Notes under the pieces: generated by a model
What the model saw: the letters and a program-made list of their open reading frames with translations, nothing else
What the model was told of the DNA's origin: nothing
Database searches by the model: none
From: Candidatus Rokubacteria bacterium GWA2_73_35
GTDB taxonomy: Bacteria; Methylomirabilota; Methylomirabilia; Rokubacteriales; CSP1-6
Direction of reading: 5' to 3'
Length of the DNA stretch: 36,871 nt
Assembly (NCBI GenBank): GCA_001790205.1
Contig: MGBU01000238.1
Span: 1 to 36,871, forward strand
Program-made: the position numbers and the translations under genes
Shown here: positions 22,078 through 29,496 of the stretch, in pieces
How positions within the stretch are numbered: the first letter of the stretch is position 1
How the letters are laid out: each line of letters starts with the position of its first letter

Positions 22078-25000
22078 CTAGGCCTTCCGGTAGAGGTCGC
22101 CGGCGATGTAGCGCTTCATGAACTCGTTCTCGTTGTCGGGCGTGAATCCGGTCGTCGCGGGCGCCCAGACGCCCCTGCCGCCGAGGCCGCCGTCCTCGGC
22201 CTTGGTGACCTTCACGAGCGTCTCCTTGGGCACCGTGTTGAGCGCGTGGTTGTCCGCCTCGCCGCCGAAGATGAACCCCATGAAGACCTTGGCCTTGTGG
22301 AACAGCGAGTCGGTCTGGTGCATCGGCATGTGCCAGTTGCGCGTGACGGACTGCTGCGAGCCGTAGCGCAGGTTCGCCTGGTAGCCGGTGTTCTCGCTGA
22401 GCGCGCGGCCGTCGGGACGGGTTTCGTGCGCCTTCACGCTCTTCTCGGTGGCGATGAACGGCGCGTGCTTCATCATGACGCAGTCGTACGGGTACGCGTG
22501 GTTGTACTTCACGCGGAGCATGCAGCGCGACACGCGATAGAACGGGTCGTCGGGCCGTGCGCCCAGGTACGGCCGGTCGGCCGGGTTCGCGTCCACGTAA
22601 ACATAATCGCCGTCGTTGATTCCCAGGTCGCGCGCAGCCTGAGGATTCATGTGGAGCTGGTGCTCCCCGACCGAAGGGGCCCGCTTGTCGAGACGGTACG
22701 GATCCCCGAAGTTGGAGTCGTACAGCATGTGCCAGTCCACGTTCGACCAGCCCGAGTGGACGCGGTGGCGCGTCTTCGGCGTGAGACAGTAGAAGTGGTA
22801 GCCCTTCTCCCAGAGGAAGTTCTTCGTCCCTTTGACCCGGCTCCACGGGAGCTTCACGTTGCGGATCGTTCGCTCGTCCCAGTGCTCCGCCGTGAGCGGG
22901 ATCCCGTAGTCGTCCGGGCGAACGAGCGGGTTCGAGGACACGATGACGTTCGGCAAGTACGGCGTCGCCTCCGGGCCCTCGCGGTGCACGATGAAGTTCT
23001 CGCCATACTCGATCGCCTCGGGGACGTCGGCGTACGCGTGGAGCCGCCCGGTGTCGGTGTGGAACGGCTCCGAGTCGTGGACCTGCTCCCAGAACGGGAT
23101 GCGCGGATAGGTGCGGAAGAGCATGAGCGCGCCGCCGCGCGGCCCGTACTTGCCCGCCATGATGTCGGCGAGCCTGTAGCCGGCGGTCGTCGTCGAGGTG
23201 TCGAGCAGGCGCTGGATGTAGACCTCGCGCCCGCCCGCGAGCGCGAACTTGAAGTAGTCGGCGAAGCGCCGGTCGCCGGTGACGTCCGCGAGCGCCTTCG
23301 CGATCCCCGCGAGGATCATCAGGTCGTCGCGGCTGTCGAAGACCGGCGGAATGCCGCCCTTCCAGATCTGGAGGAACGGGTTCGAGCAGCTCGCCGTCAC
23401 CTCGAGCCCCTCGAACTCCAGCCAGCTGTTGGCCGGCAGCGCGATGTCCGCGTACTCGATCGACGCGGTCATCTGGATGTCGATCGCGACGATCATCTCG
23501 ACCTTCGGGTTCACGTTCTTGATGACGCCGTACGCCCACTTGGCGTTGTTGATCAGGTTGACGTTCGTGAAGATGATCGCCTTGCTCGGCGTGGGCATGT
23601 GGGTGTCGCCGGTGAAGTTCCGCCGGCCGTACTTCGGCGTGTCGACGATCAGCGCGAGGTCGCCGTGGTTCCAGTACGCGGGCTCCTCGTCCTTCGTGTA
23701 CGCGTGCGCCTCCACGTCGCGGCCGTGGGCGCCGGGGTCGAGGTTCGGCTGGAACGGGTCCTCGGCGACCCAGCCCTTGAAGCCCGGGCCCGTCTCCTTC
23801 GAGCCCTGGAAGAGGGCCGCCTTGTAGTTCCCCGCCCAGGTGTGGCACCCCGCGCCGGGCTTGCCGATGTTGCCGGTGAGCATCAGCGGCAGGTACGCGG
23901 CGCGGTTCATCTCGGTCGCGTGGAACCAGTGGTTGATCCCCTCGCCCTGGTGGATCGCCACCGGCCTCATCGTGCCGATGTCCTGCGCGAGCTGCCGGAT
24001 CAGGTCCCCGGGCGCCTGGGTGATCTCGACGACCGTGTCGAGGTCGTAGTCCTTGAGGTGCGTGCCGTAGAGGGTCCAGAGGGTGGCGACCTCCACCTCC
24101 GCGCCGTCCACGAGCTTCACCTTCCAGGTTCCGTCGAGAGCCGGCCGGATGCCCTTCGCCGCCATCCGCGCACCGACGTCGTCGCGCGTGAGGGCGCGCA
24201 GGGCCCCCGCCTGCGCGTCCCAGACGACGTAATCGCCGAGCCTGGCGTGCTGCTCGGCCGTGAGTCCCTGGACCTTCACCGAGGGGCCGTCGGGCGCGAG
24301 CGTCGTCCTGTAGCCGGGGAAGACCTCGTGGGCGCGCAGGCGCCGCAGCGTGTCGGTGCGGACGAGGAGCGGGAAGTCGGTGAAGGCCCGGACGAAGCCC
24401 TCGTCGTACCACTTGTTCTCGAGCATCAGGCGCGTGACGCCGAGCCAGAGGGCGGCGTCGGTCTGGGGCCGGATGGGGATCCAGTAGTCCGCCTTGGTGG
24501 ACGGCGGCCCGTACTCGGGCGCGATGACGACGATCTTCGCGCCGCGCTCCATGCACTCGATGAACCAGTGGGAATCGGTGAGCTTGTTCTCCACCAGGTT
24601 CTTGCCGTCCATGATGATGAGCTTGGAGAACCGGAGGTCGTTGAAGTCGCAGTCCGAGGCCTGGAGCCCGTGCACCCAGGGGTGGCCGGGCGCCTGGTCG
24701 CCGTGCCAGGTGTAGTTGGACCAGTTGCGGCCGGCCTTCGCGTCCTTCGATCCGACGCGACGGATCGCCGCGTCGAGCAGCGCGAGGGAGTTGTTGAGCC
24801 GGTACATGCCGTACTTGCCGATGACGCCGAGGAGCCCCATGCCGCCGCGCATCTTGATCGTGCGCGTGCCGGCGCCTCCCATCGCCTCGACCATCTCCGG
24901 CTGGTAGCCCTGCGCGAGCAGGCGCGCCTTCCCGTCCTCGCCGCTGTAGCTTTCGGCGATCTTGACCAGCGCCTTCGCGATGCAGGCGAAGGCGTCCTCC

Positions 25001-25515
25001 CACGCGATCTGGACGAACTCGTCCTGGCCGCGCGCGTCGAACATGTACTTCGTGCGGAGCTCGGGCGTGAGCTCGGGGAAGCCGGCGTCGGCCCACGCCT
25101 TCCAGCCCCTGCGCACGATCGGGTGCTTGAGGCGGTAGGGCCCGTAGAGCACCCGGTGGAACGTGTAGCCCTTGGCGCACTGGCGCGGGTTCCAGTTCGC
25201 GGTGGCGTGGTTGCCGTCGAGGTCGGCATAGGTCTGGTAGTCGTAGGTGTTGCCCAGCCGCGTGACGACGCCGTTGCGCACGAAGGCTCGCACGCGGCAG
25301 GCGTGGGTGTCGTTGGGCGAGCAGACCCAGTCGAAGGTGCGGTCGTAGGCGTACTGGTCGCGGTAGATCTTCTCCCAGTCGCGGGCCACCGAGCCCGCCA
25401 GGGGGTTCTGGTCGGGATCGGCCGCCGCAAGGAGCCTGAGCGGCAGCGCGAGCTCGGTCGCGGCCGCCGTGCCGGCGCCGAGGCCGAGCCAGCGGAGGAA
25501 TTCACGTCGCTCCAT
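22078..25515 (-). CDS. Tat-exported NxrA/NarG-like molybdopterin alpha subunit (type II DMSO reductase family)
   Basis: An 1145-aa catalytic subunit. The Tat signal is MERREFLRWLGLGAG. The N-terminal cluster region is DWVCSPNDTHACRVRAF, followed by NWNPRQCAKG and YGPYRLKHPIVRRG. Aligned by eye with NarG, the second ligand position is Asp (Cys-x3-Asp-x3-Cys...Cys). QASDCDFNDLRFSKLII carries the Asp expected to bind molybdenum in type II enzymes (NarG ESSDWYNS). Later blocks include HQGEGINHWFH, GNIGKPGAGCHTWAGN and PANSWLEFEG. The size and NxrB-like partner place it near nitrite oxidoreductase/periplasm-facing nitrate reductase; selenate, chlorate or another substrate cannot be excluded. The gamma-like gene lies 21 nt upstream, and GAGGAAG precedes the ATG. 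Confidence 0.9.
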   Translation of the reverse strand: MERREFLRWLGLGAGTAAATELALPLRLLAAADPDQNPLAGSVARDWEKIYRDQYAYDRTFDWVCSPNDTHACRVRAFVRNGVVTRLGNTYDYQTYADLDGNHATANWNPRQCAKGYTFHRVLYGPYRLKHPIVRRGWKAWADAGFPELTPELRTKYMFDARGQDEFVQIAWEDAFACIAKALVKIAESYSGEDGKARLLAQGYQPEMVEAMGGAGTRTIKMRGGMGLLGVIGKYGMYRLNNSLALLDAAIRRVGSKDAKAGRNWSNYTWHGDQAPGHPWVHGLQASDCDFNDLRFSKLIIMDGKNLVENKLTDSHWFIECMERGAKIVVIAPEYGPPSTKADYWIPIRPQTDAALWLGVTRLMLENKWYDEGFVRAFTDFPLLVRTDTLRRLRAHEVFPGYRTTLAPDGPSVKVQGLTAEQHARLGDYVVWDAQAGALRALTRDDVGARMAAKGIRPALDGTWKVKLVDGAEVEVATLWTLYGTHLKDYDLDTVVEITQAPGDLIRQLAQDIGTMRPVAIHQGEGINHWFHATEMNRAAYLPLMLTGNIGKPGAGCHTWAGNYKAALFQGSKETGPGFKGWVAEDPFQPNLDPGAHGRDVEAHAYTKDEEPAYWNHGDLALIVDTPKYGRRNFTGDTHMPTPSKAIIFTNVNLINNAKWAYGVIKNVNPKVEMIVAIDIQMTASIEYADIALPANSWLEFEGLEVTASCSNPFLQIWKGGIPPVFDSRDDLMILAGIAKALADVTGDRRFADYFKFALAGGREVYIQRLLDTSTTTAGYRLADIMAGKYGPRGGALMLFRTYPRIPFWEQVHDSEPFHTDTGRLHAYADVPEAIEYGENFIVHREGPEATPYLPNVIVSSNPLVRPDDYGIPLTAEHWDERTIRNVKLPWSRVKGTKNFLWEKGYHFYCLTPKTRHRVHSGWSNVDWHMLYDSNFGDPYRLDKRAPSVGEHQLHMNPQAARDLGINDGDYVYVDANPADRPYLGARPDDPFYRVSRCMLRVKYNHAYPYDCVMMKHAPFIATEKSVKAHETRPDGRALSENTGYQANLRYGSQQSVTRNWHMPMHQTDSLFHKAKVFMGFIFGGEADNHALNTVPKETLVKVTKAEDGGLGGRGVWAPATTGFTPDNENEFMKRYIAGDLYRKA

Positions 25516-25536
25516 CCGCTTCCTCCTCAGAGCGAG

Positions 25537-27225
25537 TCATGGTTCGAGCACGAGGTCCTGCCAGATCGTGACGGACTTCTTGCCGTCCCTATCCCCGGCG
25601 CTGCCGTTCCAGACCGCGAAGCCCACCGAGACCGTCGTGCCCGGCGTCAGCGTGACGGCGCCCGCGCCGCGGCCGGCGAGGTCGCGGCGGAACATCACGC
25701 GGTACGTCCCGGTCGCGTAGACGCCGCGCGCGTCCACCGCCTGGTCGCCGCGCGAACGCGCGCGGAGGGTGCCGAACCCCTGGGCGACGAGGTCCTCCGC
25801 CGGGCTCCGTCGCGAAGGGTCGGAGACGATGTTGCCGGCGCCCCAGCCGGTCACGAACGTCGGATCCGAGTCGAGCGTCAGCGCGTGCCGCGTCGGCTGC
25901 TCGTACGGCGCCACCAGGAGGTTCGGATAGGAGTCGATACCGAGGTTCGGGTAGACCTTCTCGAGATCCTGGAAGGCGGGTTCGAGATCCGCCTGCCGCT
26001 CCGACTTCCACATCCAGATGTTGACGAACCGTTCCCGCTCCCCCATCGCGAAGAACGGCGGATCGGCGGTCGGCGAGAACTGAACGGCCACCGCGTCGCG
26101 GAAGTCCTGGGGCCGCATCGCGGTGTGGTCGTGTGTGGCGTCCGACCACATGAGGAGGAGCGCCACTTGCTTGCCGTCGTGCAGCGCGCGCACCGTGACC
26201 TCCTCCGGCCGGTCCGTCCGCCACCAGAGCGGCATCAGGTGGAGGTTCACGGGCTGGGCCCGGCGCCACGCCCCGGAGTCCGGATGCTCGGGCAGCCGGT
26301 CGACCCGCCGCGCGAGGATACGGAACTTCCGCATCTCGGCGCGCGCGCGCTGCGCGTCGCTCGACCAGGACCGGATCAGGTTCACGAGGTGCCACGCCTC
26401 GTCGCCGTACGCCCAGTCGCTCATCGGCATCGGCGTCCCCGGCAGTCCCGCCACGATCCGTCGATAGAGGTGGACGGGGTCCGGGGCCCCCTTGAAGACC
26501 CCCAGCGTCAGGTCCCGCGGGCGCGTCGGATAGCCCAGATCGTCCTTCTGGGCCTCGGCACCGTCGCCCTTGCCCGTCGGACCGTGGCACGAGGCGCACG
26601 CGTCGGCGTACCGATCGAGCGCGAGCTTGCGCGCCGCAGCGGTGAACGCCGGCGCGGGCGGCACGCGGATCAGGCCCGTGCCGGCCTGGCCTTCGCCCTT
26701 CGGATCAGCCGCGGCGGCGAGGATCCAGGGCTTGGTGGCGAAGCTCTTGATGTAGTGGACGAGCGCCCAGCGCTCCTCCTCCGACAGGTGGCCCCACGAG
26801 GGCATCGCCGACCCGGGCATGCCGCGGGAGATGGTGAGGTAGAGATCCTCGTCGGTCGGCACGCGCTCCCACGTCGACACCAGGCGGTAGTTGCCGGTCG
26901 TGAAGTCCCGCGGCTTCGGGTAGAGCAGGTATGCGGCCTCGCCGGCGCCGCGTCCGGTCGTGCCATGACAGGCCGCGCACTGCCGGTCGTAGACGCGCTT
27001 GCCGAGGGCCAGGAGCTCCGGTGACGCGGGCCGACCGAGCATCGGCGTCAGCCTGACCGGGAGCGGCTGGCCGGTGCCGGCGACCACCGCCGCCGCGACG
27101 GGCGTGCCCGCCGCCGGCCCGGCGGGGCCGGGCGAGGCGGGCTGGGACGTCGTACACCCGGTGCCGCCGAGCAGCGCCGAAGCGAGAACCGCGGCCGGGA
27201 CTCCGTGGCGCAGGCGCACACCCAT
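25537..27225 (-). CDS. Di-haem cytochrome c fused to EBDH-gamma-like haem b domain (Nxr-like gamma subunit)
   Basis: A 562-aa exported protein, first gene of the operon. The N-terminal hydrophobic stretch ends LLGGTGC, an imperfect lipobox, so it may be a lipoprotein. Two cytochrome c motifs follow, CAACH (83-87) and CASCH (210-214). Residues about 295-560 form an ethylbenzene-dehydrogenase-gamma-like domain (NLHLMPLWWRTDRPEEVTVR, VALLLMWSDATHDH, FRDAVAVQFSP), which binds haem b in known members. The start is ATG 27225 with GGGAGG 10 nt upstream. In the Nxr/Ser/Ebd group, gamma subunits accept or deliver electrons at the outer membrane-side end of the complex; here two c haems extend the chain. 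It is a paralogue of the plus-strand gene at 16522. Confidence 0.88.
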   Translation of the reverse strand: MGVRLRHGVPAAVLASALLGGTGCTTSQPASPGPAGPAAGTPVAAAVVAGTGQPLPVRLTPMLGRPASPELLALGKRVYDRQCAACHGTTGRGAGEAAYLLYPKPRDFTTGNYRLVSTWERVPTDEDLYLTISRGMPGSAMPSWGHLSEEERWALVHYIKSFATKPWILAAAADPKGEGQAGTGLIRVPPAPAFTAAARKLALDRYADACASCHGPTGKGDGAEAQKDDLGYPTRPRDLTLGVFKGAPDPVHLYRRIVAGLPGTPMPMSDWAYGDEAWHLVNLIRSWSSDAQRARAEMRKFRILARRVDRLPEHPDSGAWRRAQPVNLHLMPLWWRTDRPEEVTVRALHDGKQVALLLMWSDATHDHTAMRPQDFRDAVAVQFSPTADPPFFAMGERERFVNIWMWKSERQADLEPAFQDLEKVYPNLGIDSYPNLLVAPYEQPTRHALTLDSDPTFVTGWGAGNIVSDPSRRSPAEDLVAQGFGTLRARSRGDQAVDARGVYATGTYRVMFRRDLAGRGAGAVTLTPGTTVSVGFAVWNGSAGDRDGKKSVTIWQDLVLEP

Positions 27226-27279
27226 ACTCTCGGGCCTCCCGTTGCCGAGGACTGTCAGCCAGGCGCGCCCGCGCCCGAT

Positions 27280-27293
27280 ATGACGCAGATCAT
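27280..27293. promoter_or_regulatory. FNR/DNR-like palindrome upstream of the Nxr-like operon
   Basis: ATGAC-GCAG-ATCAT keeps the 5-4-5 geometry of the site at 2916-2929, with one half ATGAC and the other ATGAT. Its centre is about 61 nt upstream of the 27225 start codon. A good -10 box at the matching class II distance was not found, so promoter architecture is uncertain. Confidence 0.45.
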
Positions 27294-27301
27294 ACCCGCG
27301 G

Positions 27302-27325
27302 CCCCCGCCCCCCGGGGGGCGGGGG
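27302..27325. repeat. 24-bp perfect G/C palindrome in the divergent gap
   Basis: C5-G-C6 is followed directly by G6-C-G5, a 12-bp inverted repeat with no spacer. More G-runs continue to 27337. It separates the two divergent promoters and could extrude as a cruciform or form G-quadruplex-like structure. Confidence 0.55.
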
Positions 27326-27373
27326 AGGGGCGGGGGAGTGCCAACCCTCTTGGGACTGGAACATACTTCACTA

Positions 27374-27390
27374 ACTGAATATCATTCAGT
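27374..27390. promoter_or_regulatory. TetR/FadR-type operator overlapping a -10 box
   Basis: ACTGAAT-ATC-ATTCAGT is a perfect 7-bp inverted repeat. It covers the -10 box TATCAT (27380-27385), which is 6 nt before the GTG at 27392. The TGAAT...ATTCA core resembles TetR-type FadR boxes of fatty-acid degradation genes. A bound repressor would block polymerase. The TetR gene at 34915 is the natural candidate. Confidence 0.6.
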
Positions 27391-27391
27391 C

Positions 27392-28543
27392 GTGACCGAC
27401 GCCGCCCCCTGGCTCACGGCCGAGCACGAGGAGTTCCGGCGCGCGCTCCGCGCCCTGGTGGCGCGCGAGCTCGCCCCCCACGCCGACGCGTGGGAGGCGG
27501 CGGGGCTCTTCCCCCGCGAGCTCTACGGCCTGATGGGGAAGCTCGGCTATCTGGGCCTCCGCTACTCACCCGAGTACGGCGGCGCCGGCCTCGACTTCCG
27601 GTACACGCTGATCCTCGCCCAGGAGCTGGTGAAGTGCGGGAGCGTCGGCACCGCCGTCGGCCTGCTCGCCCATATGGAGTTCGCGCTCTCGGTCATCGAC
27701 GCGCGCGGGACGCCGGCGCAGAAGCGCGAGTTCCTCGCCCCGGCGATCCGCGGCGAGCGGATCGCCGCGATCGGGATCAGCGAGCCCGGCGCCGGCTCGG
27801 ACGTGGGGGCGATCCGGACGACGGCGCGCCGCGAGGGCGGCGACTGGGTCATCAACGGGTCGAAGACCTTCATCACGAACGGCACGCGGGCGGACTTCGT
27901 CTCGCTCGTCGCGCGCACGGGCGGGCCCGGGCCGAAGGGGCTGTCGGTCATCCTGCTGCCCAGCGACACCAGGGGCTTCCGCGTGGGCAAGGCCCTCCAG
28001 AAGATGGGCTCGCGCGCCTCGGACACCGCGGAGCTCTTCTTCGACGACTGCCGGGTGCCGCTCGGGAACCTCGTCGGCGAGGAGGGCCGGGGGTTCGGCT
28101 ACGTCATGGACCACTTCAAGGGCGAGCGGCTCGTCATCTCGGCCTTCGCGCTCGGCGTGATGGAGCGCCTCTGGGAGGAGGGCACGCGGTACGCGGCCGA
28201 GCGCCAGGTGTTCGGGCAGCCGCTCGGCAAGTTCCAGGCGTGGCGCCACCGCCTCGCCGACGTCCGCACCACAATGGAGGCGACGCGCCAGCTCGTCCAC
28301 TGGGCCTGCGACCGCCTGAGCCGCGACGCCCCGGACGCGAGCCTCGCCGCCTCGATGGCGAAGCTCTTCTCGTGCGAGCAGGTCAAGCACGTCGCCAACG
28401 AGGTCTTCCAGCTCCACGGCGGGTACGGCTTCATCGAGGAGTCCCCCGTGTGCCGGCTCTACCGGGACGTGTCCGCGTTCACGATCGGCGCGGGCACGAG
28501 CGAGATCATGCGCGAGATCATCGCCCGCGAAACACAGCTCTGA
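27392..28543 (+). CDS. Acyl-CoA dehydrogenase (first copy)
   Basis: A 383-aa flavoprotein that would oxidise an acyl-CoA to the 2,3-enoyl-CoA and pass electrons to ETF. Family blocks: GISEPGAGSD, WVINGSKTFITNG, FDDCRVPLGNLVGEEGRGF, ERQVFGQPLGKFQAWRHRLA, and LHGGYGFIEESPVCRLYRD near the catalytic-base region, ending GAGTSEIMREIIARE. GTG 27392 is chosen: a -10 box/operator lies directly upstream and the conserved N-terminal helix begins at once. The ORF-track start at 27338 would translate the operator. This is the first gene of an eight-gene same-strand series ending with a TetR regulator. Chain length or branched/cyclic substrate preference cannot be read. Confidence 0.93.
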   Translation: MTDAAPWLTAEHEEFRRALRALVARELAPHADAWEAAGLFPRELYGLMGKLGYLGLRYSPEYGGAGLDFRYTLILAQELVKCGSVGTAVGLLAHMEFALSVIDARGTPAQKREFLAPAIRGERIAAIGISEPGAGSDVGAIRTTARREGGDWVINGSKTFITNGTRADFVSLVARTGGPGPKGLSVILLPSDTRGFRVGKALQKMGSRASDTAELFFDDCRVPLGNLVGEEGRGFGYVMDHFKGERLVISAFALGVMERLWEEGTRYAAERQVFGQPLGKFQAWRHRLADVRTTMEATRQLVHWACDRLSRDAPDASLAASMAKLFSCEQVKHVANEVFQLHGGYGFIEESPVCRLYRDVSAFTIGAGTSEIMREIIARETQL

Positions 28544-28582
28544 ACGCTCGAGCGCCCGGCACTCACGGTGACCGGGTGGGGG

Positions 28583-28618
28583 GTGTCGGGGAGGAGCGGC
28601 GCTCGCTCCCCCCGACGC
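28583..28618. repeat. Bulged intergenic hairpin before the amidohydrolase gene
   Basis: GTCGGGG plus GGAGCG pair with CGCTCC plus CCCCGAC, giving 13 bp with one bulged A and a 5-nt loop. It fills most of the 85-nt gap between acyl-CoA dehydrogenase and amidohydrolase and ends 10 nt before the ATG. Confidence 0.55.
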
Positions 28619-28628
28619 CGATCAGACC

Positions 28629-29483
28629 ATGGAGAAGATCGGCGCGATCGACGCGTGGGCGACCCTCGTGACGCCGGAGGGCGCCACGCAGTGGCCGCCG
28701 GAGTTCGTCCACATCTTCAAGCGGTACAAGGTCGATCGCCGGATGCTCGAGGGCATGACGCTCGAGACGATGCTCGCCGAGATGGACGAGGCCGACGTCG
28801 AGATCGCGGTCTTCTCCGCCTTCGGCTACGGGAACCTCCACGTGATGCGGAACGAGACCGTCGGCGAGACCGTCCGGAAGCACCCCGACCGGTTCATCGG
28901 CGCCGGCACCGTGGACCCGCGCAAGCGGCCGATGGACGTCGCCCGCGAGATCGAGCGGCTGGTGCGCGAGCTCGGCATCCGGCTCGTGCGCCTCGAGCCG
29001 TACGCCTACGGCGGCGACGACTACACGGGGCTCCCGCCCAACGACAAGCGCTACTGGCCCGTGTACCTCAAGTGCGCCGAGCTGGGCGCCGCCGTCGCGA
29101 TCCAGGTCGGCCACACGGGCCCGCTGATGCCGTCGGAGTGCGGACGGCCGATCTACCTCGACGAGGTGGCGCTCGCCTTCCCCGAGCTGGTGATCCTCGG
29201 CTGCCACCTCGGCCAGCCCTGGCACGAGGAGATGATGACGCTCGCCTGGAAGCACCCGAACGTGTACGTGGAAACCTCCGCGCGCCCGGCGAAGCTCTGG
29301 CCTCCTGAATTCCTCGACTTCGTCCGGGGCTGGGGCCAGGACAAGGTGATCTGGGCGACGGACTACCCGCTCGTGAGCTTCAAGCGCGCCCGCGAGGACG
29401 TGGACGCGCTCGGGCTGCCGCTCCCCGTCAAGCGGAAGCTCCTGCGCGAGAACTTCCTGAGAGCGCTCACAATCCCGCGCTGA
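28629..29483 (+). CDS. Amidohydrolase-2-family protein lacking the N-terminal HxH
   Basis: A 284-aa TIM-barrel protein of the ACMSD/amidohydrolase-2 family. Typical later blocks are present: GAGTVDPRK, IRLVRLEPYAYGG, VGHTGPL with the beta-5 His, GCHLGQPW with the beta-6 His, and WATDYPL with the terminal Asp. The first strand reads IDAWATLVTP instead of the usual DxHxH, so two metal ligands are missing. The protein may use a mononuclear site with fewer ligands or have lost catalysis. Relatives decarboxylate or hydrolyse beta-keto acids and lactones. No good ribosome-binding site precedes the ATG; a hairpin lies there instead. The acyl-CoA ligase gene starts 13 nt after it, which places it in the acid-degradation operon. 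Confidence 0.82.
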   Translation: MEKIGAIDAWATLVTPEGATQWPPEFVHIFKRYKVDRRMLEGMTLETMLAEMDEADVEIAVFSAFGYGNLHVMRNETVGETVRKHPDRFIGAGTVDPRKRPMDVAREIERLVRELGIRLVRLEPYAYGGDDYTGLPPNDKRYWPVYLKCAELGAAVAIQVGHTGPLMPSECGRPIYLDEVALAFPELVILGCHLGQPWHEEMMTLAWKHPNVYVETSARPAKLWPPEFLDFVRGWGQDKVIWATDYPLVSFKRAREDVDALGLPLPVKRKLLRENFLRALTIPR

Positions 29484-29496
29484 CGGAGGCGCAGCC

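Larger units (their letters stand above)
27226..27391. other. Divergent promoter region between the Nxr-like and acyl-CoA operons
   Basis: This 166-bp gap holds an FNR-like palindrome near the minus-strand operon, a 24-bp perfect G/C palindrome in the middle, and an unusually AT-rich promoter/operator next to the plus-strand acyl-CoA dehydrogenase. Confidence 0.7.

Noticed and set aside
22078-25515. Naming the alpha subunit narG or nxrA outright
   Set aside because: Sequence shows the type II family and periplasmic targeting, but by eye I cannot separate Nxr, periplasmic Nar, selenate or chlorate reductases.
21958-27024. A 1688-aa plus-strand ORF opposite the Nxr-like operon
   Set aside because: It is antisense to genes with clear catalytic motifs. 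Its product is low-complexity (rich in R, H, D, E, L, V, P) and has no domain; such shadows arise when third positions are nearly all G/C.
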